Source: Dehalococcoidia bacterium (GTDB lineage: Bacteria; Chloroflexota; Dehalococcoidia; Dehalococcoidales; UBA1222). From it: a DNA stretch of 29,082 nucleotides. The notes below the pieces were generated by a model. That model searched no databases and had not been told where the DNA came from. It worked only from the letters and a program-made list of their open reading frames with translations. Each line of letters begins with the position of its first letter. Position 1 is the stretch's first letter. Made by a program: the position numbers and the translations under genes. Below are positions 8,779 to 15,750 of this stretch, in pieces. The stretch covers positions 1 through 29,082 of the forward strand of contig WRNP01000009.1 of the NCBI GenBank assembly GCA_009776515.1, written 5' to 3'.

Positions 8779-9639
8779 TTGGCTAACATCAGACTTATCA
8801 GGCGCCGTATCCGGGGCATTCGTAGCATTGCCAAAATTACTCGGGCGATGGAGATGATTGCCGCCTCTAAAATGCGTAAAGCGCAGGAAAGAGGTTTGGC
8901 GGGGCGCCCTTACAGCGAGAAAATTACCCAAGTCATCGCCTCGCTGGCGGCCATGCCGCAGGAACAGGGAACCAACTCTCTGCTTACGGGGCGCGAGCAG
9001 CCCAAGCGCATTGCGGTGGTGCACATTACCCCCGACCGAGGCCTTTCTGGTGGCTTGGTCTCCAGCATGAACCGCAAGACGGCGAGTTTTATTTTGGGCG
9101 AGGGATTACCCGCATCGGTGGTGGCGGTGGGGCGCAAGGGCCTGGAGTTTATGAGGCGTACGTCGCAAGATGTGGTGGCCGAATTCACCAACCTGGGCGA
9201 CAAGCCAAGCTTGCTTCAGACACTTCCTATTTCACGCATTGTCATTGATGACTTCACCTCGGGCAAGGTGGATGCTGTTTATCTGGCTTATGCTCGTTTT
9301 GTCTCCACCGCTGTTCAAACCCCGGTCATCCAGAGGTTACTGCCGGTTACCCCGGCTCCGGCAACGCCCGGGCTGGTTGCCGAATATCTTTTTGAACCGA
9401 GGGCTACTGAGGTGCTCTCGGCACTCCTGCCGCGTTTTGTGGAGATGCAGGTCTATCATGCCATTTTGGAGTCCATTGCGAGTGAGCAATCGGCGCGCAT
9501 GATGGCCATGCGTAATGCTACCGATAACGCCGAGGATCTCATTTCTGATCTTACCTTGGTGTATAACAAGGCTCGCCAAGAGTCTATCACCACCGAGCTT
9601 TTGGATATCATCGGGGGCGCGGCAGCTCTGACGCAGTAA
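8779..9639 (+). CDS. atpG: F1 ATP synthase subunit gamma
   Basis: The 286-residue central-stalk rotor subunit. The N-terminal helix MANIRLIRRRIRGIRSIAKI, with TRAMEMIAASKMRKAQ, and the C-terminal helix (NATDNAEDLISDLTLVYNKA) form the rotor coiled coil; the middle is the Rossmann-like foot. The start is a TTG at 8779, three bases after the atpA stop. An ATG overlapping that stop at 8775 opens a frame that closes after three codons and is not used. Confidence 0.95.
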   Translation: MANIRLIRRRIRGIRSIAKITRAMEMIAASKMRKAQERGLAGRPYSEKITQVIASLAAMPQEQGTNSLLTGREQPKRIAVVHITPDRGLSGGLVSSMNRKTASFILGEGLPASVVAVGRKGLEFMRRTSQDVVAEFTNLGDKPSLLQTLPISRIVIDDFTSGKVDAVYLAYARFVSTAVQTPVIQRLLPVTPAPATPGLVAEYLFEPRATEVLSALLPRFVEMQVYHAILESIASEQSARMMAMRNATDNAEDLISDLTLVYNKARQESITTELLDIIGGAAALTQ

Positions 9640-9713
9640 ATTTTACAGTATCCAGCACCGCCGCGGGCGGGTTGGATTTGTTTTGTGCTAACTCAGGAGT
9701 CAGGAGGTAAAAC

Positions 9714-11102
9714 GTGGCCACAGGCAAGGTTGTACAGGTTATCGGCTCCGTGGTGGACATTGCGTTCCCGCCGGAGGAGCTCCCGGCTCTCTTTAATGCT
9801 ATTGAGATAAAGAGCGATCACGGTGATAAGTTAGTCATGGAGGTGCAGTCGCACATCGGCAAGGACTGGGTGCGATGCCTTTCCCTTATGCCCACCGATG
9901 GCCTAGCGCGCGGTGTGGATGCTGTGGATACCGGAGCGCCCATCAGCGTACCAGTGGGGAGACCTTCCCTGGGACGCATCTTCAACGTGTTGGGCGAGCC
10001 CCTGGACGACAAAGGGTCAATGCAGTCCGCCGAGAGATGGCCCATCCACCGTGAGCCGCCGGCTTTTGCGGAACAAGAAACCACTACCCAGATGCTGGAA
10101 ACAGGCATCAAGGTTATTGATTTGATTACTCCCTTTGCCCGGGGCGGCAAGATCGGTGCTTATGGCGGTGCCGGCGTGGGCAAGACGGTCATCATCCAGG
10201 AGCTTATCAGAAATATCGCTACCGAGCACGGCGGTTTTTCGGTCTTCGCTGGTGTGGGCGAGCGCTCTCGCGAGGGCAATGATCTATGGCGTGAAATGAC
10301 CGAATCTGGGGTGATCGAAAAGACGGCGTTAGTCTTTGGCCAGATGAATGAGCTGCCGGCAGTGCGTCTGCGCATTGCGCTCACCGGTCTTACTATGGCG
10401 GAATACTTCCGCGACGTGGAGCGTCAAGATGTACTCATGTTCATTGACAACATCTACCGCTACACCCTAGCCGGTATGGAGGTTTCGGCCTTACTTGGCC
10501 GCATGCCCTCAGCAGTGGGTTACCAGCCTACCCTGGCTACCGAGATGGGCCAGCTCCAGGAGCGCATCACTTCCACGCGGCAGGGCTCTATAACTTCGTT
10601 CCAGGCCATCTATGTGCCTGCCGATGACTATACCGACCCCGGCGTGGTGGCAACATTTGGTCATTTGGATGCCGTCATTTCGCTGGAGCGGTCGCTGGCT
10701 GAGCAAGCACTCTACCCGGCGGTGGATCCCCTGACCTCCAATTCGCGCATTCTTGATCCTCTGGTGGTGGGCGAAGAGCACTACCGCGTGGCGCGCGAGG
10801 TGCAGCGGGTGCTCCAGCGCTACAAGGACCTCCAGGACGTTATTGCCATTTTGGGTATTGAAGAGCTTTCGGAAGAAGACAAGCAAATGGTGGCGCGTGC
10901 TCGTAAGATACAACGCTATCTTACTCAGCCTTTCTTTGTCTCGGAGGTCTTCACCGGCCGCCCTGGTAAGTATGTACCCATTTCTGAGACGGTGCGAGGC
11001 TTCAAGGAGATCCTGGAAGGCAAACATGATCACCTGCCCGAAGGTTCTTTCTACATGATAGGGGCCATTGAAGAGGCCGCCGAGCAGGCGAAGAAATTAT
11101 AG
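9714..11102 (+). CDS. atpD: F1 ATP synthase subunit beta (catalytic)
   Basis: The 462-residue catalytic subunit. Walker A is GGAGVGKT (151-158), the catalytic glutamate lies in VGERSREGNDLW, and a DELSEED-like loop reads EELSEED near residue 386. GTG 9714 is preceded by the Shine-Dalgarno CAGGAGGT. The usually near-invariant stretch FIDNIFRFTQAGSE reads FIDNIYRYTLAGME here (243-256). The phenolic replacements are conservative and the gene is otherwise intact; I recall similar replacements in Dehalococcoidia, which supports the placement but was not checked. Confidence 0.97.
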   Translation: MATGKVVQVIGSVVDIAFPPEELPALFNAIEIKSDHGDKLVMEVQSHIGKDWVRCLSLMPTDGLARGVDAVDTGAPISVPVGRPSLGRIFNVLGEPLDDKGSMQSAERWPIHREPPAFAEQETTTQMLETGIKVIDLITPFARGGKIGAYGGAGVGKTVIIQELIRNIATEHGGFSVFAGVGERSREGNDLWREMTESGVIEKTALVFGQMNELPAVRLRIALTGLTMAEYFRDVERQDVLMFIDNIYRYTLAGMEVSALLGRMPSAVGYQPTLATEMGQLQERITSTRQGSITSFQAIYVPADDYTDPGVVATFGHLDAVISLERSLAEQALYPAVDPLTSNSRILDPLVVGEEHYRVAREVQRVLQRYKDLQDVIAILGIEELSEEDKQMVARARKIQRYLTQPFFVSEVFTGRPGKYVPISETVRGFKEILEGKHDHLPEGSFYMIGAIEEAAEQAKKL

Positions 11103-11168
11103 AATTTAAGGCGTTGAATCCTCTCTATAGCCTAGCGCAAAGCTGGGCTTAGAATGGGGAAATGAGAT

Positions 11169-11594
11169 ATGGCAAAGATCAAACTGGAAATCGTCACCGC
11201 TGAGCGCCTCGTATATTCTGAGGAGGTGGACGAGATCGTTGCCCCTGGTGTCGGCGGTGAATTGGGCATCATGCCGCAACACGCGCCGCTCATGACCATA
11301 CTTATGCCCGGGATGATCACTGTGAAGAAGGGCAGCGATGAGCTGAACATGGCGGTGTCGGGCGGCTTTATTGAGGTTCGCCCCGAGAGGGTTATCGTCT
11401 TAGCAGATGCCGCCGAGCGTGCCGAAGAAATAGATATTGCCCGCGCTGAAGAGGCACGCCGACGTGCTGAGGAAGCTAAGGTTGGAGCAACTGCAGCTGG
11501 AGCTGAGGCACAGATGGCGGCCGAAGCTGCCTTGGCACGCGCCCTAGCTCGTCTTAAAGTTGCCCAGCGCCGGCGGCGCGAAAAGCCGATTTAG
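11169..11594 (+). CDS. atpC: F1 ATP synthase subunit epsilon
   Basis: A 141-residue subunit that binds gamma and can inhibit ATP hydrolysis. The N-terminal beta-sandwich is typical (IVTAERLVYSEEVDEIVAPG, GELGIMPQHAPLMT). The C-terminal part is a long Ala/Glu/Arg helical region (about 90-135), rich enough in alanine to have been extended by duplication. It closes the operon; I see no strong terminator directly after the stop. Confidence 0.93.
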   Translation: MAKIKLEIVTAERLVYSEEVDEIVAPGVGGELGIMPQHAPLMTILMPGMITVKKGSDELNMAVSGGFIEVRPERVIVLADAAERAEEIDIARAEEARRRAEEAKVGATAAGAEAQMAAEAALARALARLKVAQRRRREKPI

Positions 11595-11924
11595 AGTAGC
11601 TTAGGAATTCTGGATCCCCCTTCTGAGGTTGTTGCGTCAGCATAACAGTGGTGTGTGCTTGTTGTGGGATTGATCGTGGGGTGATTAGTCAATAGAAACG
11701 GTGTGATTGCGCTTTCTCTTAATGAAAAGAATCCGGCGAACACCCTTTTCTTTCGCATAAATGCAGCCCTGAAACCCGCGGCAATCGTTCGTGTCCTATT
11801 GCGGGCGAGACGAGCGGGTGATCCCTGAACTCTGCCGGTGTTATGCATTGCGCCATTCACTTGAGTCCTGCGGCTGGCGCGGGTCATGTCAGCTGAGCGG
11901 TGAAATAATATATGGGAGGAAAAC
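11595..11924. other. Intergenic region after the ATP synthase operon
   Basis: About 330 bases without a supportable gene. A minus-strand open frame overlaps the start of the rubrerythrin gene and has no family character. There is no clear intrinsic terminator for the atp operon, so termination may be Rho-dependent or transcription may continue. An AT-rich TAATAT lies just before the rubrerythrin Shine-Dalgarno, but I could not find a matching -35 element. Confidence 0.5.
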
Positions 11925-12506
11925 TTGGAGAAAAAATCGGTCAAGGGCACTCGGACGGAGCAGAATCTGCTCGCTGCTTTTGCGGGGGAGTCGCAGGCCC
12001 GCAACCGCTATACCTATTTTGCCAGCGTGGCGCGCAAGGAAGGCTATGAGCAGATTGCCAATATCTTCTTAGATACGGCGGCAAACGAAAAGGAGCACGC
12101 TGAGGTGTTTTTCTCATATCTGGAAGGCGGCGATGCGACTATCACGGCGGCTTATCCTGCGGGCATCGTTGGGAATACCAGAGCTAATCTGGAAGCTGCG
12201 GCAGACGGCGAGAAGGTCGAGTGGAGCAAGATCTACGTGAATTTTGAGCGTGCCGCCCGCGAAGAGGGATTTCCCAGCATTGCCACCTCTTTTAAAGAGA
12301 TCGCGGAGGCAGAGGCCTTTCATGAGCTACGCTACCGTAAACTTGCGCGCAATATTGATGCGGGCGAGGTATTTAAAAAGAGCACCGTCGTGAAATGGCA
12401 CTGCATCAATTGTGGCTATATCCACGAAGGACCCGAGGCTCCGGGGGTTTGTCCTGCCTGCGGACATGCCCAGTCGTACTACGAATTGCTGATGGAAAAT
12501 TACTAG
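11925..12506 (+). CDS. rbr: Rubrerythrin
   Basis: A 193-residue non-haem iron protein that reduces hydrogen peroxide in anaerobes and microaerophiles. The N-terminal ferritin-like four-helix domain holds the di-iron ligands (ESQARNRY with Glu22, EKEH with Glu55 and His58, AREEGF near 111-116, EAEAFHE with His133). The C-terminal rubredoxin-like domain binds one iron through Cys160, Cys163, Cys176 and Cys179 (CINC...CPAC). The TTG start at 11925 has an excellent GGAGG Shine-Dalgarno about 7 bases upstream. The gene stands alone. It supports an anaerobic lifestyle with oxidative-stress defence. Confidence 0.95.
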   Translation: MEKKSVKGTRTEQNLLAAFAGESQARNRYTYFASVARKEGYEQIANIFLDTAANEKEHAEVFFSYLEGGDATITAAYPAGIVGNTRANLEAAADGEKVEWSKIYVNFERAAREEGFPSIATSFKEIAEAEAFHELRYRKLARNIDAGEVFKKSTVVKWHCINCGYIHEGPEAPGVCPACGHAQSYYELLMENY

Positions 12507-12669
12507 GGAATAGTGTAGTTGCTTAGCTTAAGCCAACATCGCTGGATTTGTGTCCTGCGATGACCTCTTTTCTGGTAGCCACGGTTGCTTTTCCAGCCGT
12601 CTGTTCTTTCGGCTTATATTCTTCCCGGGGAACAGATTTTGGGTGCTATTTATGATGTAATGCGGGGCA

Positions 12670-12698
12670 TTGACAGCTCAGCCATCATCATGCATAAT
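12670..12698 (+). promoter_or_regulatory. Strong sigma-70-type promoter for rpsP-khpA
   Basis: TTGACA (12670-12675), a 17-base spacer and CATAAT (12693-12698) match consensus closely. The predicted start at about 12705 gives a 20-base leader carrying AAAGGA before the rpsP ATG. This also shows that the longer open frame upstream of 12726 is not the protein start. Confidence 0.75.
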
Positions 12699-12725
12699 TA
12701 CTTTGAAAGGAACTTCGTTTACATC

Positions 12726-12995
12726 ATGGTAAAAATCAGACTGCGCCGTATGGGTGCGCCCAAGAAACCTTGTTACCGCGTAGTAGTGGCCGACTCCCAT
12801 TCTCCCCGCGATGGGGCGTTTATCAGCATCATCGGTCATTACAATCCCCTAACAGAACCGGAAACAATCACTATTGAAGAACAGGCTACTCTCGACTGGC
12901 TAAAGAAGGGGGCCCAGCCCACCGAGACTGTAGCAAGGTTGCTAAAAAAAGCTGGAATTATGGACAAGCTTGAGGTCGCAAAGGAGAAGTCATGA
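12726..12995 (+). CDS. rpsP: 30S ribosomal protein S16
   Basis: An 89-residue ribosomal protein that binds 16S rRNA in the body of the small subunit. The N-terminus MVKIRLRRMGAPKKPCYRVV is diagnostic and fixes the start at 12726. The Shine-Dalgarno AAAGGA is about 15 bases away, a little far. The stop overlaps the khpA start by four bases (ATGA). Confidence 0.96.
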   Translation: MVKIRLRRMGAPKKPCYRVVVADSHSPRDGAFISIIGHYNPLTEPETITIEEQATLDWLKKGAQPTETVARLLKKAGIMDKLEVAKEKS

Positions 12996-13222
12996 AAGAG
13001 CTCGTCGAATACATCGCCAGATCCCTGGTCAACGATCCAGAATCCGTAGAGGTGACCGAGGAACAAGACGAGGAAGGCAGCATCGTCCTGAAGCTTAAGG
13101 TGGCCGAAGATGATAAGGGTCGCGTAATCGGAAAGCAGGGACGCATTGCCCAAGCTATCCGCACTCTTATTCGGGTTAAGGCCGCCAAGGCTCAAACTAA
13201 GGCCACGTTAGAAATCCTCTAG
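12992..13222 (+). CDS. khpA: KH-domain RNA-binding protein KhpA
   Basis: A 76-residue single KH-domain protein (formerly YlqC). The RNA-gripping GxxG loop is GKQG in DDKGRVIGKQGRIAQAIRTL (about 41-60). In other bacteria KhpA pairs with KhpB and binds many RNAs, affecting division and translation. It is encoded between rpsP and rimM as in many bacteria, overlaps rpsP by four bases and is followed by a terminator. Confidence 0.92.
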   Translation: MKELVEYIARSLVNDPESVEVTEEQDEEGSIVLKLKVAEDDKGRVIGKQGRIAQAIRTLIRVKAAKAQTKATLEIL

Positions 13223-13244
13223 GCATTTCCTTGGCTCCTAAGCG

Positions 13245-13290
13245 CTCCCCCATAGCTCAATATGTTTTGAGTGGGGGAGTGTTTTGTTTT
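13245..13290 (+). terminator. Intrinsic terminator after khpA
   Basis: An outer stem CTCCCCCA/TGGGGGAG (13245-13252, 13272-13279) encloses an inner CTCAA/TTGAG stem and is followed by GTTTTGTTTT. It lies immediately upstream of rimM, so rimM may depend on readthrough. Confidence 0.8.
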
Positions 13291-13298
13291 ATCCAGCC

Positions 13299-13805
13299 AT
13301 GAACGAAGACCAAAATCAATTTATCATTGTCGGCGAGGTGTTGGGGGCTCACGGACGCAATGGGGCTACCCGCGTGAGGATGCTGACCGAATTCCCTGAG
13401 CGTTTCGAGCGCGGGGCACAGCTTTGTATTGAAGGTCGCCCATACTTAGTAGTTACCTCTCAGCCGTCCCAAGAGATGGTAATCTTGAGACTTGCGGGAA
13501 TAGACACCCCAGAGGCCGCCGAACAACTCCGCGGCAAATACCTTGAAATTCCGGCGAGCGAGCGCAAGATACTCCCCGCCGGACGATATTACCGCCACGA
13601 CATCATCGGGCTCGAAGTCTTCACAAATACGGGCGCACTAATCGGCCGGGTCAGTGAGATTTTAAGTACCGGCAGTAATGATGTTTATGTGGTTGACAAC
13701 GATGGCAAAGAAACGCTCATCCCCGCCGTGAAAGATGTGGTAAAAGAGATAAACCTTGCCGAGAAACGCCTCACCATCGAAGCCATCACGGGGCTATTAG
13801 ACTAG
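13299..13805 (+). CDS. rimM: Ribosome maturation factor RimM
   Basis: A 168-residue 30S assembly factor that acts on maturation of the 16S rRNA 3' domain with S19. The N-terminal RimM barrel (IIVGEVLGAHGRNGATRV, about 7-85) and C-terminal PRC barrel (YYRHDIIGLEVF and GALIGRVSEIL, about 95-165) are both complete. I chose ATG 13299 because the upstream in-frame TTG lies in the T tract of the preceding terminator. No Shine-Dalgarno is evident. The trmD and rplS genes that often follow are absent; a convergent gene comes next. Confidence 0.9.
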   Translation: MNEDQNQFIIVGEVLGAHGRNGATRVRMLTEFPERFERGAQLCIEGRPYLVVTSQPSQEMVILRLAGIDTPEAAEQLRGKYLEIPASERKILPAGRYYRHDIIGLEVFTNTGALIGRVSEILSTGSNDVYVVDNDGKETLIPAVKDVVKEINLAEKRLTIEAITGLLD

Positions 13806-13843
13806 CGGGATTTGATCTTCGCTTTGCGGTTCCGAGTGGTTAT

Positions 13844-14575
13844 TCACATCCGGAGGTCGTAGCCAGACACCGCACCGGTATGCCTATCAATGTAAAATGC
13901 TATGGGCCCAAGCAGGCCGTCAAGCGTGGTGGTGTAGGTGACTTTCCATGTCGGTTGACTGCCATGCTCGCTCCACCATATCTCGGGCAGGTCACTTTTT
14001 GCAACCAGCGGGGAGTCATAATTTGTGATTGCTGCTATTGTCTCTTGCGAATAATGTGACTCGAGGTAGGCCTCGGCAATCTCCGTAGCCCTTTTTGCGG
14101 TTATCTCGTCTGGTTCGGTGGATTTTTCTAAAATGCTGACGATTTCACCCATCACTGCCAATGCCTGCTGATTGCCCCAATAGCCCATACGGTATACGTG
14201 ACCATTGACAATGACTTCGCCATTGTCCGCCAGTACTACCTGCCTTGATTCACCATCGCCAAAGACTTGGGAGATCCACAAAACGCTGCCAGCATTGCTT
14301 ATCGAGGCATGGCGGGAAAACGACCGGAAAGAGCGATGATATGGATACTCATCCAATAACCGCTGTATCTGCAAGAATTCCTCCGAATCCGGTTGCAGGA
14401 TATAGGTTTCAGAGGTTCCTGTCAGAAGGTTGCCTTCCAGCCGGTGTGCGGTCACGTCTATGCGCATGGCGGCGTCACTTGTGATGGCATCGGCGAACGA
14501 CAGTGGCCACAACATGATTAAACCGCTGACGACGATGGCCACACATAACAGCGAAAGAACAATTTTCTGTTTCAT
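13844..14575 (-). CDS. Secreted protein of unknown function, possible PepSY-like C-terminus
   Basis: I do not recognise this 243-residue protein with certainty. The N-terminus is a signal peptide: MKQK, a hydrophobic core to about residue 25, and a probable signal peptidase I site after Ala30 (FADA). There is no lipobox despite Cys11. The middle (about 35-150) is soluble, with a segment resembling a secreted beta domain (VLADNGEVIVNGHVYRMG). The last 90 residues run from an ITAKRATEIAEAYL helix to WKVTYTT and FYIDRHTGAVSGYDLRM. That helix-then-strand order, with a terminal D-x-x-T-G turn, resembles PepSY domains. It may be extracytoplasmic and inhibitory or ligand-binding. The ATG has TAGG a few bases upstream. 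It lies downstream of tal on the same strand and could be cotranscribed with it. Confidence 0.75.
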   Translation of the reverse strand: MKQKIVLSLLCVAIVVSGLIMLWPLSFADAITSDAAMRIDVTAHRLEGNLLTGTSETYILQPDSEEFLQIQRLLDEYPYHRSFRSFSRHASISNAGSVLWISQVFGDGESRQVVLADNGEVIVNGHVYRMGYWGNQQALAVMGEIVSILEKSTEPDEITAKRATEIAEAYLESHYSQETIAAITNYDSPLVAKSDLPEIWWSEHGSQPTWKVTYTTTLDGLLGPIAFYIDRHTGAVSGYDLRM

Positions 14576-14630
14576 TTACCTACCAAGCGCTGTTCCCCAG
14601 ATAGTTTTGTGTTGTCCAATGGTAACTCTG

Positions 14631-14650
14631 GGCAGACTAACCAGTCTGCC
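14631..14650 (-). other. Hairpin over the transaldolase stop codon
   Basis: GGCAGACT/AGTCTGCC form a perfect 8-bp stem with a 4-base loop, overlapping the last codons and stop of the transaldolase gene. No T tract follows on the minus strand, so it is a weak terminator at best. Confidence 0.4.
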
Positions 14651-15314
14651 TGGCCTTTGCAGCCTTGTTGGCATCATCCAGGAACTGCTTTACCGTCTCT
14701 CGGGAGTATTGATGATCGGCCATCTTGGCTACGAATTGCGGTGGAATGGTGACGATATGTGCTCCGGCCAGGGCGGCCTGAAGAACGTCGCCCACGGAGC
14801 GGATGCTCCCCACGATAAGGCGGCTTTTGTATTGCCACCGCTCCACCCAATCCACTGCGTCGGCAACGACCTCCCCCGCATTTCCGCCTTCATCGGCAAT
14901 CCGCCCGGCAAAGAGGCTGATGTAGCTTGCTCCGGCCTTGGCGGAAAGAATGACCTGGGAAAGGGAGAGGGCTACGGTGGCATTGATTCTGATGCCCTCC
15001 TCCTCCAGCCGGTGCATTACTCCGTAGCAAGGCACGCCGTCCATGTTTACCTGGGGGATCTTGACGACGATATTGTCTCCCCAGGAGGCAAGTTCTCGGC
15101 CTTGGAGGTACATTTCCTCGGGATCGTTGCTCACTACCTCGATGCTTAGGGGCAGGGGGGTGATGAGCGAGGCAAGTTGCTGGGTGCCCTCTCTTAGGTC
15201 AAGCAAGCCGTCCCGGTACATGATAGAGGGGTTAGTGGTCACCCCGTCTATCAGGCCCGAATTGAGCCATTTTTCTATCTCGCGTGTATCTGCTGAGTCA
15301 AGAAATATCTGCAT
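14637..15314 (-). CDS. tal: Transaldolase / fructose-6-phosphate aldolase family protein
   Basis: A 225-residue class I aldolase of the small transaldolase (TalC/FSA) subfamily. It transfers dihydroxyacetone units between sugar phosphates in the non-oxidative pentose phosphate pathway. The start MQIFLDSADTREIEKW, the GVTTNPSI motif and the Schiff-base Lys85 in NIVVKIPQ are clear, followed by the TIM-barrel end (SIRSVGDVLQAALAGAHIVTIP). ATG 15314 has AGGAAGGAG 6 bases upstream, which decides the start over the longer open frame. Transaldolase and fructose-6-phosphate aldolase activities cannot be separated by eye; bacterial members of this length are mostly transaldolases. Confidence 0.9.
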   Translation of the reverse strand: MQIFLDSADTREIEKWLNSGLIDGVTTNPSIMYRDGLLDLREGTQQLASLITPLPLSIEVVSNDPEEMYLQGRELASWGDNIVVKIPQVNMDGVPCYGVMHRLEEEGIRINATVALSLSQVILSAKAGASYISLFAGRIADEGGNAGEVVADAVDWVERWQYKSRLIVGSIRSVGDVLQAALAGAHIVTIPPQFVAKMADHQYSRETVKQFLDDANKAAKARQTG

Positions 15315-15363
15315 ATTTGCTCCTTCCTGGCCTTGGTTAATTCTCGGATAAAGGACTGCTGGT

Positions 15364-15369
15364 ATTATA
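15364..15369 (-). promoter_or_regulatory. -10 element upstream of tal
   Basis: A perfect TATAAT on the minus strand lies about 50 bases upstream of the transaldolase start, but no convincing -35 is at the right distance. Confidence 0.4.
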
Positions 15370-15394
15370 CACCGAATCAAGGGTTAATTCGTGG

Positions 15395-15622
15395 CGCTTT
15401 GACTATGCCAACTCCATAATTGAGGAGCTGGACAACCAGAGACAAGGGATCCTCAAGCAGATATCTGATCTCAGTGTAAATGTTGTTCCCGCTGAACAGA
15501 CGGAGATGATATCTGACTACCTGGGTTCTTGGGGGAGCGCCAGCTTTGATGGCAAGAGGCTGGTCGTTGACGGGCTTATCTCAACCGTCAAAGCGGGTAA
15601 GGGCGACATTGCCATAGAATGA
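15395..15622 (+). pseudogene. C-terminal remnant of a large serine recombinase
   Basis: A 75-codon frame reads IIEELDNQRQGILKQISDL, then VPAEQTEMISDYLGSW, then FDGKRLVVDGLISTVKAG and GDIAIE before a TGA. The coiled-coil helix, the S/F-x-x-K-R-x-x-V-D-x-L-I segment and the final I-x-I-E are the usual end of large serine recombinases, which integrate or excise mobile elements. The catalytic and DNA-binding domains are absent, and no start codon or ribosome binding site lies in a sensible place. In the family, Trp-Lys normally follows I-x-I-E. Here the next codons are TGA AAA, as if TGG had mutated to TGA. It sits between two minus-strand genes and marks an old insertion. Family assignment is by pattern only. 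Confidence 0.6.
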
Positions 15623-15750
15623 AAATCTAGTCTAAGGGAGTTTTGCATTGTACAAGGTGGTTGGCCTTGATGGTGGTAAAAAACAATACCGTTGTAGGCA
15701 GCGTTCTGTATTTGAGGCGATTGGTGATCGCGCTCATGAGCGACATTGTT

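Noticed and set aside
8305..9024. 239-codon minus-strand frame across the atpA/atpG junction
   Set aside because: It is antisense to two certain genes and is a by-product of their codon bias.
11591..12004. 137-codon minus-strand frame after the ATP synthase operon
   Set aside because: It overlaps the rubrerythrin start on the opposite strand, has no start signals and has low-complexity composition.
14430..15149. 239-codon plus-strand frame antisense to transaldolase
   Set aside because: It overlaps the certain transaldolase gene and the start of the secreted protein; no family resemblance.
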